Positions 8,173 through 18,070 of a stretch of DNA of 49,359 bases are shown in pieces (position 1 is the stretch's first letter; every line of letters starts with the position of its first letter). The notes below the pieces were generated by a model. The model saw nothing but the letters and a program-made list of their open reading frames with translations, was not told where the DNA came from and ran no database searches. The position numbers were made by a program, and so were the translations under genes. Source of the stretch: Hellea sp. (GTDB taxonomy: Bacteria; Pseudomonadota; Alphaproteobacteria; Caulobacterales; Maricaulaceae); NCBI GenBank assembly GCA_020628495.1, contig JAHDFA010000003.1, forward strand, positions 1 to 49,359, in the 5' to 3' direction.

Positions 8173-8943
8173 ATGATTTGGATAATCCGTATATGTATCG
8201 CCGCGCTGCTGCTCTATTTGGCTGTCGCGGTCACGGCCTATTTCGCGCAGCGGAAAATCCTGTATTTCCCGCCTGCTCTTTATCACCCACCGCCTGCAGA
8301 GATGGTCGAGATCAGAACGGAATCCGGTTATCTTGGCTGGTATAGTCAGGCAAAAGATGACCGCCCGACAATCATGGTCTTTCACGGCAATGCGTCGTCT
8401 ATCGACAGCAATATGCATATTTTTCGTGACCTGCAGGCGACCGGTTTCGGTGTCTGGTCCGTTGGTTATCCCGGTTATCCCGGAACGGCAGGCAAACCCA
8501 CGCAAGAAAATCTCATTGCCGCGGCAACAGAGCAATATGAACACCTTTCTAATATGGGCGTGGAAAATATCGTCTTCTACGGGTCGTCCTTGGGCAGCGG
8601 CGTCGCATCACAACTCGCCGCTAATCACCCGCCGCAGCTATTGATTGTGGATGCGCCGTTTAAGTCTGTTGCCGACATTGCACGGAAGCAAATGCCGTTC
8701 CTGCCAACAGGCCTCTTGCTCAAAGATAAATGGAGATCAGATCAGGCTTTAAAAGACTTGGACGTTCCCCTCATTTGGATTCACGGCACGGCGGATACTG
8801 TCATTCCGATATCGGAAGGCCAAAGGCTCTTTGACGGTTATGGCGGCCCTAAAACCGCATATAGTCTTAAAGGCGCGGACCATAATAATACTTGGCTGAA
8901 CGGAGGGCGTGACATCGTATTAAACGCGCTCGAAAATTTGTGA
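8173..8943 (+). CDS. membrane-anchored alpha/beta hydrolase (BEM46/YfhR-like)
   Basis: The 256-residue protein starts with one hydrophobic helix (about residues 3-24) that should anchor it in the inner membrane, with the hydrolase domain outside or facing the membrane. The catalytic triad is complete: Ser139 in YGSSLGSG, Asp208 in HGTAD and His237 in GADHNN. The FHGNASS segment forms the oxyanion loop. This set is typical of the BEM46/ABHD13/YfhR group, whose natural substrates are mostly unknown. The frame is open from a TTG at 8152, but the ATG at 8173 places the membrane helix at the very N-terminus, so I use it. The start is moderately sure. Confidence 0.8.
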   Translation: MIWIIRICIAALLLYLAVAVTAYFAQRKILYFPPALYHPPPAEMVEIRTESGYLGWYSQAKDDRPTIMVFHGNASSIDSNMHIFRDLQATGFGVWSVGYPGYPGTAGKPTQENLIAAATEQYEHLSNMGVENIVFYGSSLGSGVASQLAANHPPQLLIVDAPFKSVADIARKQMPFLPTGLLLKDKWRSDQALKDLDVPLIWIHGTADTVIPISEGQRLFDGYGGPKTAYSLKGADHNNTWLNGGRDIVLNALENL

Positions 8944-8999
8944 GCCTGCCGCACCACTTTAACCTATCCCTCATAGTTTCATTTCCATAGACGGTCATC

Positions 9000-9941
9000 A
9001 TGACAGCTCCGCTTTCCCTCAATTCCGTTTCAAAATCCTTCGCCGGAAAACCCGCTGTGAGCGATGTATCCTTTACGATTGAGCCCGGCCAAATCATCGG
9101 CTTTCTCGGCCCGAACGGCGCGGGGAAAACGACAACGCTTCGCATGGCGCTTGGCCTGATTAAACCCGATAGCGGGACCGTTGAACTTTTCGGTGAAACG
9201 CCCGGTGAAAATGCCTTTGGGCGTATCGGATTTCTACCGGAAGAACGCGGGCTTTATAAAAAGCAAACCGCGCGGGAAGCTATAGCGCATATGGCGCGGT
9301 TAAACGGGATCAAGAAAAAAGCCGCCTTCATCCTCGCGGATGAATTACTGGATAAATACGGCCTCGGCGATGCTAAGCGGAAGAAGAATAAAGACATGTC
9401 CAAGGGCATGGCGCAGAAGGTACAACTCCTCGCCGCAATTGCGCATGACCCGGAATTTCATATTTTGGACGAGCCGTTCTCAGGTCTCGATCCCGTCAAT
9501 CAACAAGTGCTGGAAGGGATTGTGCGCGAAATTGCATCGCGCGACCGGACCATAATTTTTTCGACCCATGTCATGGAACATGCGGAGCGGCTCTGTGACC
9601 GGATTATTCTCATGGCCTCCGGACGTAAAGTCTTTGACGGGACAACGGAAGAGGCGCTGGCCAAAGCGCCGCGCCGCGTGATTCTTGCCTCCGAGATGGA
9701 CGGCCTTTCAGAGCTGATTGAACCTTTTGCATCAGCTGTCGAGAGACGTCCTGACGGAGACTTATCTCTGACACTAAAACCCGGTGCACAGGCACATGAT
9801 TTGTTGGAACGCTCTGTGACCCAAGGGCTTCGCTTGTCGAGATATGAGCCCATTCGCGCGACTTTACATGAAGCCTTTGTGACGCTGGTCGGGGATGATG
9901 TACGGCAGGATATGGACTTGAACGCGGAGGAATTTGGATGA
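9000..9941 (+). CDS. ABC transporter ATP-binding protein (NatA-like)
   Basis: ATPase subunit of an exporter of the ABC-2 class. The 313-residue protein has Walker A GPNGAGKTT (about 37-45), a modified signature motif MSKGMAQK, Walker B FHILDEP followed by the D-loop SGLD, and the switch His in FSTHVMEH. The roughly 80-residue C-terminal extension matches the DUF4162-type tail common in this group. The stop overlaps the start of the permease gene by four bases (ATGA), so the two are translationally coupled. The substrate is not evident; NatAB homologues export sodium, but many relatives carry other loads. Confidence 0.92.
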   Translation: MTAPLSLNSVSKSFAGKPAVSDVSFTIEPGQIIGFLGPNGAGKTTTLRMALGLIKPDSGTVELFGETPGENAFGRIGFLPEERGLYKKQTAREAIAHMARLNGIKKKAAFILADELLDKYGLGDAKRKKNKDMSKGMAQKVQLLAAIAHDPEFHILDEPFSGLDPVNQQVLEGIVREIASRDRTIIFSTHVMEHAERLCDRIILMASGRKVFDGTTEEALAKAPRRVILASEMDGLSELIEPFASAVERRPDGDLSLTLKPGAQAHDLLERSVTQGLRLSRYEPIRATLHEAFVTLVGDDVRQDMDLNAEEFG

Positions 9942-11419
9942 GCATCATGCCGAAAGTGAATTTGCGCCGGACTTTCCTCATCGCGCGACGCGATTATATG
10001 GGATATGTCAAAACTTGGGGGTTTTGGATTTCCTTCCTTCTGCCCTTCCTCTTTGGCGGCTTCGGCTTCCTCATGGCGACCGCCGATATCGACCTCAGCC
10101 CGACCCAATATGTTACGGTCCTGGACGAAACCGGAGATTATGCAGACGGCTTGAACGATCTTTATGATGAGATGATGGAAGAGGCCGCAAAATCGGTTCT
10201 TTCGGCAAAGTCATTCTTCATACAAGACAAAGACCAACGTAAAGAATATGAACGCATTTTACAGGCGGACGGCACGGAAGCGGCGCAAGCCTATATCACC
10301 GAAAATGTTCCGGGACTTTCGACTGATTTTGACGCGCCTGTCGCAGAGTTTAAAATCATCGAAGCACCGGAAGAAACTTTAGAAAATCTTTTGCCCTATC
10401 TGAAAGGCGATACACTCCTCAATATTGACGATAAAGATGTCGCTTTAGGCGGTGTGATTATTTTCAAAAGAGGGGTGGATATCGCAAAGCCAGAAACTGA
10501 ATATTGGTCGACGAATATCAATAAATTAGATGCCCCAAATCTGGTGAATAGATATTTGCGGCGTCTTGCGCGGGTGACCTATCTGGAGCCAAAAGGCCTT
10601 AACGTCACGGAATTGGATCGCCGCGTCGCGCTGGCACCCGAAGCCTCACTCTTCAATCCCGTCAAAACCGTAGAAGATGATCAGGGCGTGAATTCCAGCG
10701 ATACGGTTCCGTTTATTGTCGCGACCGTTTTGGCCTTCATGCTTTGGCTGACCGTCTTCTCCGGCGCCTATATGTTGCTAACTTCCATGCTGGAAGAAAA
10801 GCTCAATAAGCTGTTGGAAATGATGTTGGCGACTACGCGATTTTCGGAAATTATATTGGGCAAACTATTGGGTGTGGCCGCTCTGACCCTATCCATGATG
10901 GCGCCCTACATTCTCGTCGGTATTGTGGGGGTCGTTGGTTATGTCGCCTTTGGCCCGGACCAGGACATCGTTAAAGGGTTGGTCTCCTCGTTCAATGCCA
11001 AAATGATTGTTTTCCTGATAATCTATCTGATCCTTGGATATGTGCTTTACGGTGCGTTCTTCATTGCACTCGGATCATTGTCATCTTCCATGCAGGATGC
11101 GCAGACCCTGACAACACCCATTTTGTTTATTCTAATGGCTTGCGCGGCGGTTATTCCTCTCGGCCTGTCCGCACCGGACAGTCCGCTGCTGCGTATTGCG
11201 ACCTTCATTCCGTTCTCAGCGCCATTTGCGTCAATTGTTCGCCTACCGTCTGATCCACCGCTATGGGAGCTTTTGCTGTCCACCGCCTTCCTGACACTCC
11301 TCTGTATTGGCACAATTGCGATGGCAGGCCGGATTTTCAGATTTGGCGTATTGTCAGGGGCCGGAGCTGAGGTCGTCATCTCTTGGTTCAAACGCACGGT
11401 TCTGCGGCGTAAGGCCTAG
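9938..11419 (+). CDS. ABC-2 type permease (NatB-like)
   Basis: Membrane partner of the preceding ATPase. The 493-residue protein has one transmembrane helix near residues 25-45, then a large polar domain of about 200 residues outside the membrane. A cluster of about five helices follows from about residue 265 to 475 (VPFIVATVLAFMLWLTVFSG is the first). The segment MLEEKLNKLLEMMLATTRFSEIILGK is the conserved cytoplasmic coupling region of NatB-like ABC-2 permeases. This is the usual two-gene exporter arrangement. Confidence 0.9.
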   Translation: MSIMPKVNLRRTFLIARRDYMGYVKTWGFWISFLLPFLFGGFGFLMATADIDLSPTQYVTVLDETGDYADGLNDLYDEMMEEAAKSVLSAKSFFIQDKDQRKEYERILQADGTEAAQAYITENVPGLSTDFDAPVAEFKIIEAPEETLENLLPYLKGDTLLNIDDKDVALGGVIIFKRGVDIAKPETEYWSTNINKLDAPNLVNRYLRRLARVTYLEPKGLNVTELDRRVALAPEASLFNPVKTVEDDQGVNSSDTVPFIVATVLAFMLWLTVFSGAYMLLTSMLEEKLNKLLEMMLATTRFSEIILGKLLGVAALTLSMMAPYILVGIVGVVGYVAFGPDQDIVKGLVSSFNAKMIVFLIIYLILGYVLYGAFFIALGSLSSSMQDAQTLTTPILFILMACAAVIPLGLSAPDSPLLRIATFIPFSAPFASIVRLPSDPPLWELLLSTAFLTLLCIGTIAMAGRIFRFGVLSGAGAEVVISWFKRTVLRRKA

Positions 11420-11455
11420 TCGACATTCTCGACCGCGCTCACTATGTAACCCAAT

Positions 11456-12154
11456 ATGAGCCAACCCGATGATATCCGCGACGCCATTTTAAAGGCAGCT
11501 CTGAAAATCGCGCCTTTTGAAGGCTGGACGGATTTGACCCTGAAGCGGGCCGTGCGTGATGCGGGTTATCCAGACGGATCCGGCGCGTTATATTTTGAAG
11601 GCGGCATAGCAGATTTATTGACCCATTGGTCCAACCATCTGAATGCGCAGGCAGCAGACGCGATTGGTGAGTTGGATTTGAAATCCCTGAAAATTCGTGA
11701 GCGGGTCACGCAAGGCGTATTAATCAGACTGCAAGCCATTGGTCGCCATGAAGAAGCTGCCCGCCGCGCTTCTTCTCGTCTCATCTTGCCGGACTTGGCC
11801 TCGACGGGTGTAAGACAGCTTTGGGCGGCTGCCGACACTATTTGGCGCGCCATTGGCGACACATCGACGGATGCGAATTACTATTCCAAACGCGCCATCC
11901 TCTCTTCGGTGATTGGCTCTACCCTGCCCGTTTGGCTGTCTGACCAATCAAATGACAAATCCAGCGCCCGCGCTTTTCTGGACGACAGAATCGAGAATGT
12001 GATGGAGTTTGAGAAATTGAAATGGCGCGTAAAAGGCTTTACAAAAAACCTTCCTGAGCCAGCAGAGATTTTAGGTCAGCTCCGATATGGCGGGCTCGAC
12101 ATATTCTCCCGTCCCAAGAAAGGCCGCGCGCGCCGTCGGCGCTATTCCCGCTGA
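11456..12154 (+). CDS. coq9: COQ9 family ubiquinone biosynthesis protein
   Basis: COQ9 is a lipid-binding TetR-like-fold protein that supports the Coq7 hydroxylase step of ubiquinone synthesis. The 232-residue product shows the family hallmarks: an N-terminal helical segment AILKAALKIAPFEGWTDLTLKRA, the DAGYPDGSGALYF region and the central SSRLILPDLAS to WRAIGDTSTDANYYSKRAIL block. A basic tail ends the protein. It begins 36 bases after the permease gene on the same strand. Its last 13 bases overlap the end of the convergent mrp gene. Bacterial COQ9 is largely confined to Alphaproteobacteria, which supports the taxonomic call. Confidence 0.9.
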   Translation: MSQPDDIRDAILKAALKIAPFEGWTDLTLKRAVRDAGYPDGSGALYFEGGIADLLTHWSNHLNAQAADAIGELDLKSLKIRERVTQGVLIRLQAIGRHEEAARRASSRLILPDLASTGVRQLWAAADTIWRAIGDTSTDANYYSKRAILSSVIGSTLPVWLSDQSNDKSSARAFLDDRIENVMEFEKLKWRVKGFTKNLPEPAEILGQLRYGGLDIFSRPKKGRARRRRYSR

Positions 12155-13239
12155 GGGGTCTTGAGTGCTTCCTGCCAAAGGTCTTTGGCCAAACCTTGGA
12201 GTGTCTCTGAAATTTCAGTGTCAAATGTTGAGGCAGGCACACCTAGATCTCCACTTTCGCGAATTGTCATATCCAAAGGCGCTGCGCCCAGATAAGGAAT
12301 ATTCAACGCTTCGGCATCTCTTTTCGCGCCGCCTGTCCCGAAAATATGATGAGAGGCCCCGCAATCCGGACAGGTGAAAACTGCCATATTTTCAATCAGG
12401 CCCAAAACCGGAATATCGACCTTTTCAAACATAGCGACCCCTTTTCGCGCGTCCAGCAGGGCCAAGTCTTGTGGGGTCGATATGATAATTGCGCCGCCGG
12501 GTTTTATATCTTGCGCCAAGCCAAGCTGCGCATCACCCGTTCCGGGCGGCATGTCGATCAGCAAAACGTCCAGCTTGCCCCAATCCACATCCCAAAGCAT
12601 GCGCGCAATCGCGCCCTGCACCAAAGGCCCGCGCCAGACAATCGGACTGTCGTCTTGGGTTAGATATCCGATCGACATGGTCTGAATGCCGTGTGCCTCA
12701 ATCGGAACGATAATCTTACGTCGGCCGACCGGAATGGCGCGGGCTTGCTGTCCCGATGTACCAAACATCATTGGCAAGCTGGGCCCGTGAATATCAGCGT
12801 CCAAAAGACCGACAGCCAGGCCTGTCTTTTTAAGGGCCACAGCTAAATTCGCCGCCATTGTTGATTTCCCGACACCACCCTTAGCAGAGGAAATTGCAAT
12901 GATCCGTTTGACCTCACCATCCCCTTGAACGCCGTCAGGTCGCTTGGCTTGATGTGGATTTGTGCGGGGTCGTCCCCCAATTTGCGGACCGGGTTTATGA
13001 GCGGATAAAATGACTTGAGCTTTTTCCACCCCGTCTAATGTCTCCAATGCTTTTTGCGCGGCGTCACGTATCGGGAAAAAGGCCTCAGCTTGCGCCGGCG
13101 GTATTTGCAAAACGGCCTGAACGGCCCCGTCCACCTTGGCCAATGACGCCAAACGACCAGCGGAAATAATGTCTCCCTCCTTCAAGGGGTCTTTGATAAC
13201 CGATAAGGCCTTTAAGGCGCTGTCTTCGGAATAGGCCAT
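12142..13239 (-). CDS. apbC: Mrp/ApbC (NBP35 family) iron-sulfur cluster carrier ATPase
   Basis: Delivers iron-sulfur clusters to apoproteins in the cytoplasm. The 365-residue protein has an N-terminal MIP18/DUF59-like domain (about 1-80), a Pro/Arg-rich linker and the deviant Walker A SSAKGGVGKST (Lys120, Lys125). Further on are the DADIHGPS switch, MPPGTGDAQL and the CPDC cluster-binding pair in the VFTCPDCGASHHIF segment. Length and order match the family. The ATG shares a base with the stop of the upstream gene (TAATG), indicating translational coupling with the secreted HEAT-like protein. Confidence 0.93.
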   Translation of the reverse strand: MAYSEDSALKALSVIKDPLKEGDIISAGRLASLAKVDGAVQAVLQIPPAQAEAFFPIRDAAQKALETLDGVEKAQVILSAHKPGPQIGGRPRTNPHQAKRPDGVQGDGEVKRIIAISSAKGGVGKSTMAANLAVALKKTGLAVGLLDADIHGPSLPMMFGTSGQQARAIPVGRRKIIVPIEAHGIQTMSIGYLTQDDSPIVWRGPLVQGAIARMLWDVDWGKLDVLLIDMPPGTGDAQLGLAQDIKPGGAIIISTPQDLALLDARKGVAMFEKVDIPVLGLIENMAVFTCPDCGASHHIFGTGGAKRDAEALNIPYLGAAPLDMTIRESGDLGVPASTFDTEISETLQGLAKDLWQEALKTPQRE

Positions 13240-15080
13240 TATTGCTCGGCTCGTGGGACGTTTACCTGCAACGGAAATCTACAAGCCAAAGACATCTGTC
13301 CGGATTTCGATAAGCGGATTGGACTTTGGTATTCATCATTGAAGATGACCATCAAATCACCATTCGCCGCGACCGAGAAAGCGTTGGCGCTATCCGGCAG
13401 ACTATCGATATGGTTCACGCGCGGACGATCGCCTGAAATATCCAATGTAGAAACCGAAACACCTGGCGCGGCATCGCCCCAGCTGTCAACAATCCAGAAC
13501 CGGTCCGTTGTTTGACCAAGTTGTAACAGCCGATCGGGCAGAATGGCTTTGGGCCCGTCAAATTCTGCAATCCGCTGGAAAACGCCGGACCTATTATCAT
13601 AGTGCAATATAGCACCGCCGGAGAACCGACTTTGAGGCCCGGTATTACTTAAATCATATCCCGCCAACCAGCCGCGCGTCGTCGGGTGCGCTGAAGTCAG
13701 ATAATTGCGCGGCAAGGATGTGCGCGCGCTATTATGAGCAATCATCCATCCGCCTTCAAAAAATGGCATCTGAGCCCTCATATCCTCAATATCGAAAGGT
13801 GTGAGAGGACAATGTAAATCGATTTTCCGCTCTCCCGATAGCTTCAGTTTTTGACGGGCTGCATTCGCAATCGCCGCAATCGGATGGTCCGTTTTTGCTC
13901 TCACGAGACCCATTTGCGCAGGTTTTACCCGTTCCAATCCTGCCGAAAATGAACGCAAATCATTGGCCTTTAACAGATCCACTGTCACCTTATCTGCAAA
14001 ATGACCACTTGTGTAAAATGCGGAAATCTTGTCGCGATTAATCCATTTTTCGTCTTGGGCAATTGCCCAAATCAACTCGAGAGCCCCCTCAGCACGTGCC
14101 GATCCCAAATAAGGCAAATATTGGTCTTGAGCTGCAAATGGCTGACCTTTCAATATGAATGAAAATGCCTCTGACCTAGCCGCTGTCAGATCTGGGAAAG
14201 GCCCATCTGCAATCATCAGAAGGCTATGCAATCCGCTAGCTCGTGCAGCCACTGATAGTTTTTCGTCCCCCGACACGTCACGTGCAAATTTTTGATAGAA
14301 CCCGTCCGGGCGCGAGCGGTGCCGGGATGCAAGCATGTCACCGACTGCGCGGGATTGCGCGGCATTATTCATCCGGTTCATCTCTCCCAGAAGACCGTTA
14401 AAGGCTTGCGCCGGATTATTTCGGTAGAGCGCACGATAGGATGCTGTCACAATATCAGAGCTGCCGCTCCCAAGCAGCGCCACAAATTTTGCCTCATGAC
14501 CCGCGGCATTGAAACGCGCCAGATAGGGCGCCGCTTGATCAATCGGGTCAACTTGCAAAGCTGCCAGCACGTCTGACTGAACCTTGTCGGGGATAGGCGC
14601 ATTGCGGGTCGCTTGTGGCAGGCGTATAAGCGCTATTCGAGCTGTTTCGCGCACATCAGCGTGGTCGTGCCCTAATGTTCGAAGCAATAAATTCCGTGAT
14701 TGAGGGTGAGCATCCAAAAGCAATGGCAGATAGGATGCCGATTTAGCCGGTGTCCAGGCTTTTTGAATTGACAGTCTTTCCCGCGCTGTCAAAGGGCCAA
14801 GTGCGGATATAAGCCGCGCGATATCAGGATGCCCATCCTCACTCTGTAATATAGTGAAAAGCGCGGCCCTCCCCACTGGCCCGAACCGACGAAATTCTTT
14901 TTCCAAGACTGAATAGTCAAACTCGTCCGCGTCGTGACGGCGAATGATATCGGCGCACACCCGAAGAGATTCGCATACGGTCCGCTCTGCAGGTGTCAAC
15001 TCGCCCGCGTCAGATCTCGTTGCAACAACTGCTAAGAAAATCGCTAAAAAAAACAAAGCTTTTATGAATATGTAGCGCAT
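13239..15080 (-). CDS. secreted protein with HEAT-like N-terminal and propeller-like C-terminal halves, function unknown
   Basis: I do not recognise a family for this 613-residue protein. A signal peptide (MRYIFIKALFFLAIFLAVVA, cleavage near SDA) supports export. The N-terminal two thirds are alpha-helical with repeats spaced about 30-35 residues that look HEAT-like (for example LIRLPQA, LLGSGSSDIVTASYRALYR, LLMIADG). The last 170 residues are rich in short beta segments and Asp/Gly turns, like a partial beta-propeller. The frame is open back to 15239, but the ATG at 15080 gives a proper signal peptide. It is coupled to apbC by a one-base stop/start overlap, an unusual pairing of a periplasmic protein with a cytosolic cluster carrier. 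Confidence 0.6.
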   Translation of the reverse strand: MRYIFIKALFFLAIFLAVVATRSDAGELTPAERTVCESLRVCADIIRRHDADEFDYSVLEKEFRRFGPVGRAALFTILQSEDGHPDIARLISALGPLTARERLSIQKAWTPAKSASYLPLLLDAHPQSRNLLLRTLGHDHADVRETARIALIRLPQATRNAPIPDKVQSDVLAALQVDPIDQAAPYLARFNAAGHEAKFVALLGSGSSDIVTASYRALYRNNPAQAFNGLLGEMNRMNNAAQSRAVGDMLASRHRSRPDGFYQKFARDVSGDEKLSVAARASGLHSLLMIADGPFPDLTAARSEAFSFILKGQPFAAQDQYLPYLGSARAEGALELIWAIAQDEKWINRDKISAFYTSGHFADKVTVDLLKANDLRSFSAGLERVKPAQMGLVRAKTDHPIAAIANAARQKLKLSGERKIDLHCPLTPFDIEDMRAQMPFFEGGWMIAHNSARTSLPRNYLTSAHPTTRGWLAGYDLSNTGPQSRFSGGAILHYDNRSGVFQRIAEFDGPKAILPDRLLQLGQTTDRFWIVDSWGDAAPGVSVSTLDISGDRPRVNHIDSLPDSANAFSVAANGDLMVIFNDEYQSPIRLSKSGQMSLACRFPLQVNVPRAEQ

Positions 15081-15514
15081 TATGCCGAAGCCATAAGTGA
15101 TACAAGACAAAGCAACAAGATAGTGAAGCGGCTTTGCGCATATGCGATTCATATGTGAGTATATGTAAAGGGGCAGGCCCTGACGTGTAACCCAGAAATA
15201 GATTACATCATCAGGACCCGCATATATACTCTTATACAAATGATCCGGCCCGCCTTCTTAGGCGAAGACACGGTCTGGGTTTGACAATCCGCCGCGCTGC
15301 GATGGTGGCAGCGCGTTAGTGGGAATTACGGAATCCAGATCTTATATTTGTTGGGTGGATAGACAAAATTCTCTCGATTGATAAGAAATATTGTATCTCT
15401 AATTCATCCTCCGCTAGAGTATGTATCAGCCATATTAAATTATCCAAAGTCACACACCCCACGATTGTAGGGTAAAATTGGTTCTCGTTGTGTAATTAGG
15501 GGCGCTACTTTTAG
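15081..15514. other. gene-free stretch at the left end of the accessory block
   Basis: No gene is supported. Two hairpins stand out: CGCCT/AGGCG near 15251-15264 and CGCGCTGC/GCAGCGCG at 15293-15315 with a 7-base loop. After about 15340 the base composition becomes clearly A+T-richer and stays so through the next gene. No integrase, insertion sequence or long direct repeat is visible. Confidence 0.5.
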
Positions 15515-18070
15515 GTGCAAGTCTTGCGTAAATCTATACACGTTTCTCCGCCAAAAGACTTTGAAACGTACAGTCCTTCAGAATTGTTTAGATTTTTCTT
15601 TCAACTTGGCCATTGGACAGATGATAGCTTTAGCGACGCACTTCAAACTTTCACAGGTGGTAACCTTGTCAGCACAGTGACAATTAGCAAATGGAAAAAC
15701 AAAAATGTGATTCCAACACGGTATTCTGGCCCAATACTCAACCTCATCAAAAATTCAATGGAGATAAATCTAGCCAATGATTGGCAGACTGCATTCGAAA
15801 CCGTTTGGGCCAGGCATTCTTCAGGAAGAAATACCAGGGATATTGATTCCGCAAAGATTTCAAGCTCGGATAAAATCTGCGCTCAGCATAAAAAATGGAT
15901 AAGACGACTTTACCACCAGACTGTTCCCGGAGAAACCCATTCAGTCTCCGATATCTACATCCCGCTGCAGCTCTATAACATGAGTCACGACACCCATAGT
16001 CCAATGGATGTCGACACCCTCGCCAAATCTCTCACAAAACCACAAGACGTACCATCAAATCGTGATTGGGTTTTCGTAAGCGGCGCTCCCGGGTCCGGGA
16101 AATCAGTGACCGCATTGCATTTGGCCAATACTTTATGTGATACCGATATTTTCCTGATATATATTAGGTGCTCTCAACTTTCAGATATAGAAATTGATAT
16201 CGTAAAACCGGATCAACTTATCGTTGATTCATTTTCAATCAGCTCTTTTCTCAAGCATTTTCGTGCATCCTCTTTCCTATCCGCCTGCCTGATTTTAGAC
16301 GGCATAGAAGGCATATACGGAAATGGTCATAAATCGTATGACGGCTTGAACCGACTTTTATCGAATCTCAAAATTGAGAAATCTGTTTGTGATGCCCATG
16401 AAAAAACGCTCCGTATTGTATGTGTTGGACGAGAGTCGCATGTTGAATATGCCACGGCAAAGTTAAACGCTGCTGATACTAAACATCTCGCCATGCTACC
16501 CATGAGCGGCTGTCTTACAGACTCAGTTGAGCGCGATTGTATAATAGGTGAAGATGTAAGAAGCATCTGGTGGCGAAAATATCTAATAATGAATAAGCAC
16601 CCGAACGATCCAAGTTTACCTGATTTTCTTTGTGTCCAATATGATGATTTTTTGGAATTTGGGACGGTACCCGCTTTGGCCCATTTATTGTGCCAAGCCG
16701 CATTTGCAGAAAAATCTGATATGTCTCCTTCGGATCTGCCGCATGAAATTGTGAATGCCTTCACCTACACATCCAACAAAAATAAAATTTATAAAATTAT
16801 TTTAGATAGATTTATCCAAGATAGAAATTCCAGTCTCGAGAATAAACGTGTTTTTTGCGCCCTCCAGAAACTGGCTATCGCTATGTGGCACAACCCAAAT
16901 AATAGGAATAAGGTCGTCAATGGACATTTCGAGCATGTTCAAGATCAAGAAACGAGAACTGTTTTGGAGGCCATAAACCCAGATGGTGAAATTGCATTCA
17001 CAACGCTTAACCTATTGATGACCGACCAAAATCACCGACCTGTTTTGGACGATTTCTTACCCCTGCCGAGCGCAATAGGAATTACGCATAATAGCATTAC
17101 CGAATACCTCATTAGCACGGCGATTTTTGATGGGTTCCGCTGCTTGGTTGTATCCTTTCATGAAAGAGAAGGATTTGAGCGCGCCCTGAAGAATTGGATT
17201 AATTTATCTTGCAAGGGCAATCATCAACCCAGCCTATCCGGATTTTTGCAAAGGGAGGCAACTTTGCGATATGAAAACTTTTTGCACATAGAATGGGATG
17301 CTTCTCTTTCAATCCTTAAAGAGCATATAGCTGTTGCCGCATTTGACGGTTTAGGGGTGAATGGCTTAGCGCAGTTACGAACGTCATATAGTCTACTCTT
17401 TTTTGTCTGGTCATGTTTAAATTTGGAACGCCAGAAGCGTACGGGAACGCATTTCAAAGTGTCGAACAAATCTTCAGTTTTTCACGCGGGCGATTTAAAA
17501 TCAATTCAACAGTTAAATGGTTTGGTCCTCGAATCTACCGCGCTTATGGACCCCATTCTTAGACGCCATACATTTTTGACCTCCTCACTCTCTGCAATTC
17601 ACCTCTCATCGGCAGATATGAGTCAGCTCAGTTTCAGTCTTGGCCACATCGAAAATTCGATATTCGAAAACAGTAGCTTTGCGATGACACATTGGAGCCA
17701 TGTCAAATTCAGTCATGGACACCTCTACAGGTCCGACTTTCAACGAACACTCTTTCATCAGATACAGATTTTAAATACGGAATTTTCAAACTGCATGATG
17801 CAAGGCGCAAGTTTTCAGGGTGGCATTTTTTCTAACTGTGAATTCAAAGATACATATTTTTCTCAATGTCAGTTTTCCGACATAGAATTTTTCGACTCAT
17901 CTTATGAAAATATTATTTTTGACCGATGTGTTTTTTCACGAACTATTTTTTCCCGGATGGGACAGGAAGAAAGTCTGCGAAGCGTGATATTTCGACATTG
18001 CACATTTTTGGATATGGAAAAGGTGGTCGACAACATTCCGGTCGATTGTCTCGAAAACTCAATAGAATAA
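15515..18070 (+). CDS. NACHT/STAND-like NTPase with N-terminal HTH-like region and C-terminal pentapeptide-like repeats
   Basis: An 851-residue multidomain protein. Residues about 20-80 look like a helix-turn-helix domain (SELFRFFFQLG to TISKWKNKNVIP). Residues 140-155 contain the SDIYIPLQL strand that precedes many NACHT domains. The NTPase core has Walker A SGAPGSGKS (190-197), Walker B ACLILDGIEG (Asp262) and a sensor-like IVCVGRE (Arg306). From about residue 680 to 835 the sequence is a run of five-residue units with central Phe (SIFENSSF, TEFSNC, GIFSNCEF, CQFSDIEFF), a pentapeptide-repeat-like helix. Bacterial NACHT proteins are known antiphage sensors, so a defence role is inferred. 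Codon use is A+T-rich compared with the genes on either side. The start is GTG, and TTG at 15524 is possible. Confidence 0.7.
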   Translation: MQVLRKSIHVSPPKDFETYSPSELFRFFFQLGHWTDDSFSDALQTFTGGNLVSTVTISKWKNKNVIPTRYSGPILNLIKNSMEINLANDWQTAFETVWARHSSGRNTRDIDSAKISSSDKICAQHKKWIRRLYHQTVPGETHSVSDIYIPLQLYNMSHDTHSPMDVDTLAKSLTKPQDVPSNRDWVFVSGAPGSGKSVTALHLANTLCDTDIFLIYIRCSQLSDIEIDIVKPDQLIVDSFSISSFLKHFRASSFLSACLILDGIEGIYGNGHKSYDGLNRLLSNLKIEKSVCDAHEKTLRIVCVGRESHVEYATAKLNAADTKHLAMLPMSGCLTDSVERDCIIGEDVRSIWWRKYLIMNKHPNDPSLPDFLCVQYDDFLEFGTVPALAHLLCQAAFAEKSDMSPSDLPHEIVNAFTYTSNKNKIYKIILDRFIQDRNSSLENKRVFCALQKLAIAMWHNPNNRNKVVNGHFEHVQDQETRTVLEAINPDGEIAFTTLNLLMTDQNHRPVLDDFLPLPSAIGITHNSITEYLISTAIFDGFRCLVVSFHEREGFERALKNWINLSCKGNHQPSLSGFLQREATLRYENFLHIEWDASLSILKEHIAVAAFDGLGVNGLAQLRTSYSLLFFVWSCLNLERQKRTGTHFKVSNKSSVFHAGDLKSIQQLNGLVLESTALMDPILRRHTFLTSSLSAIHLSSADMSQLSFSLGHIENSIFENSSFAMTHWSHVKFSHGHLYRSDFQRTLFHQIQILNTEFSNCMMQGASFQGGIFSNCEFKDTYFSQCQFSDIEFFDSSYENIIFDRCVFSRTIFSRMGQEESLRSVIFRHCTFLDMEKVVDNIPVDCLENSIE

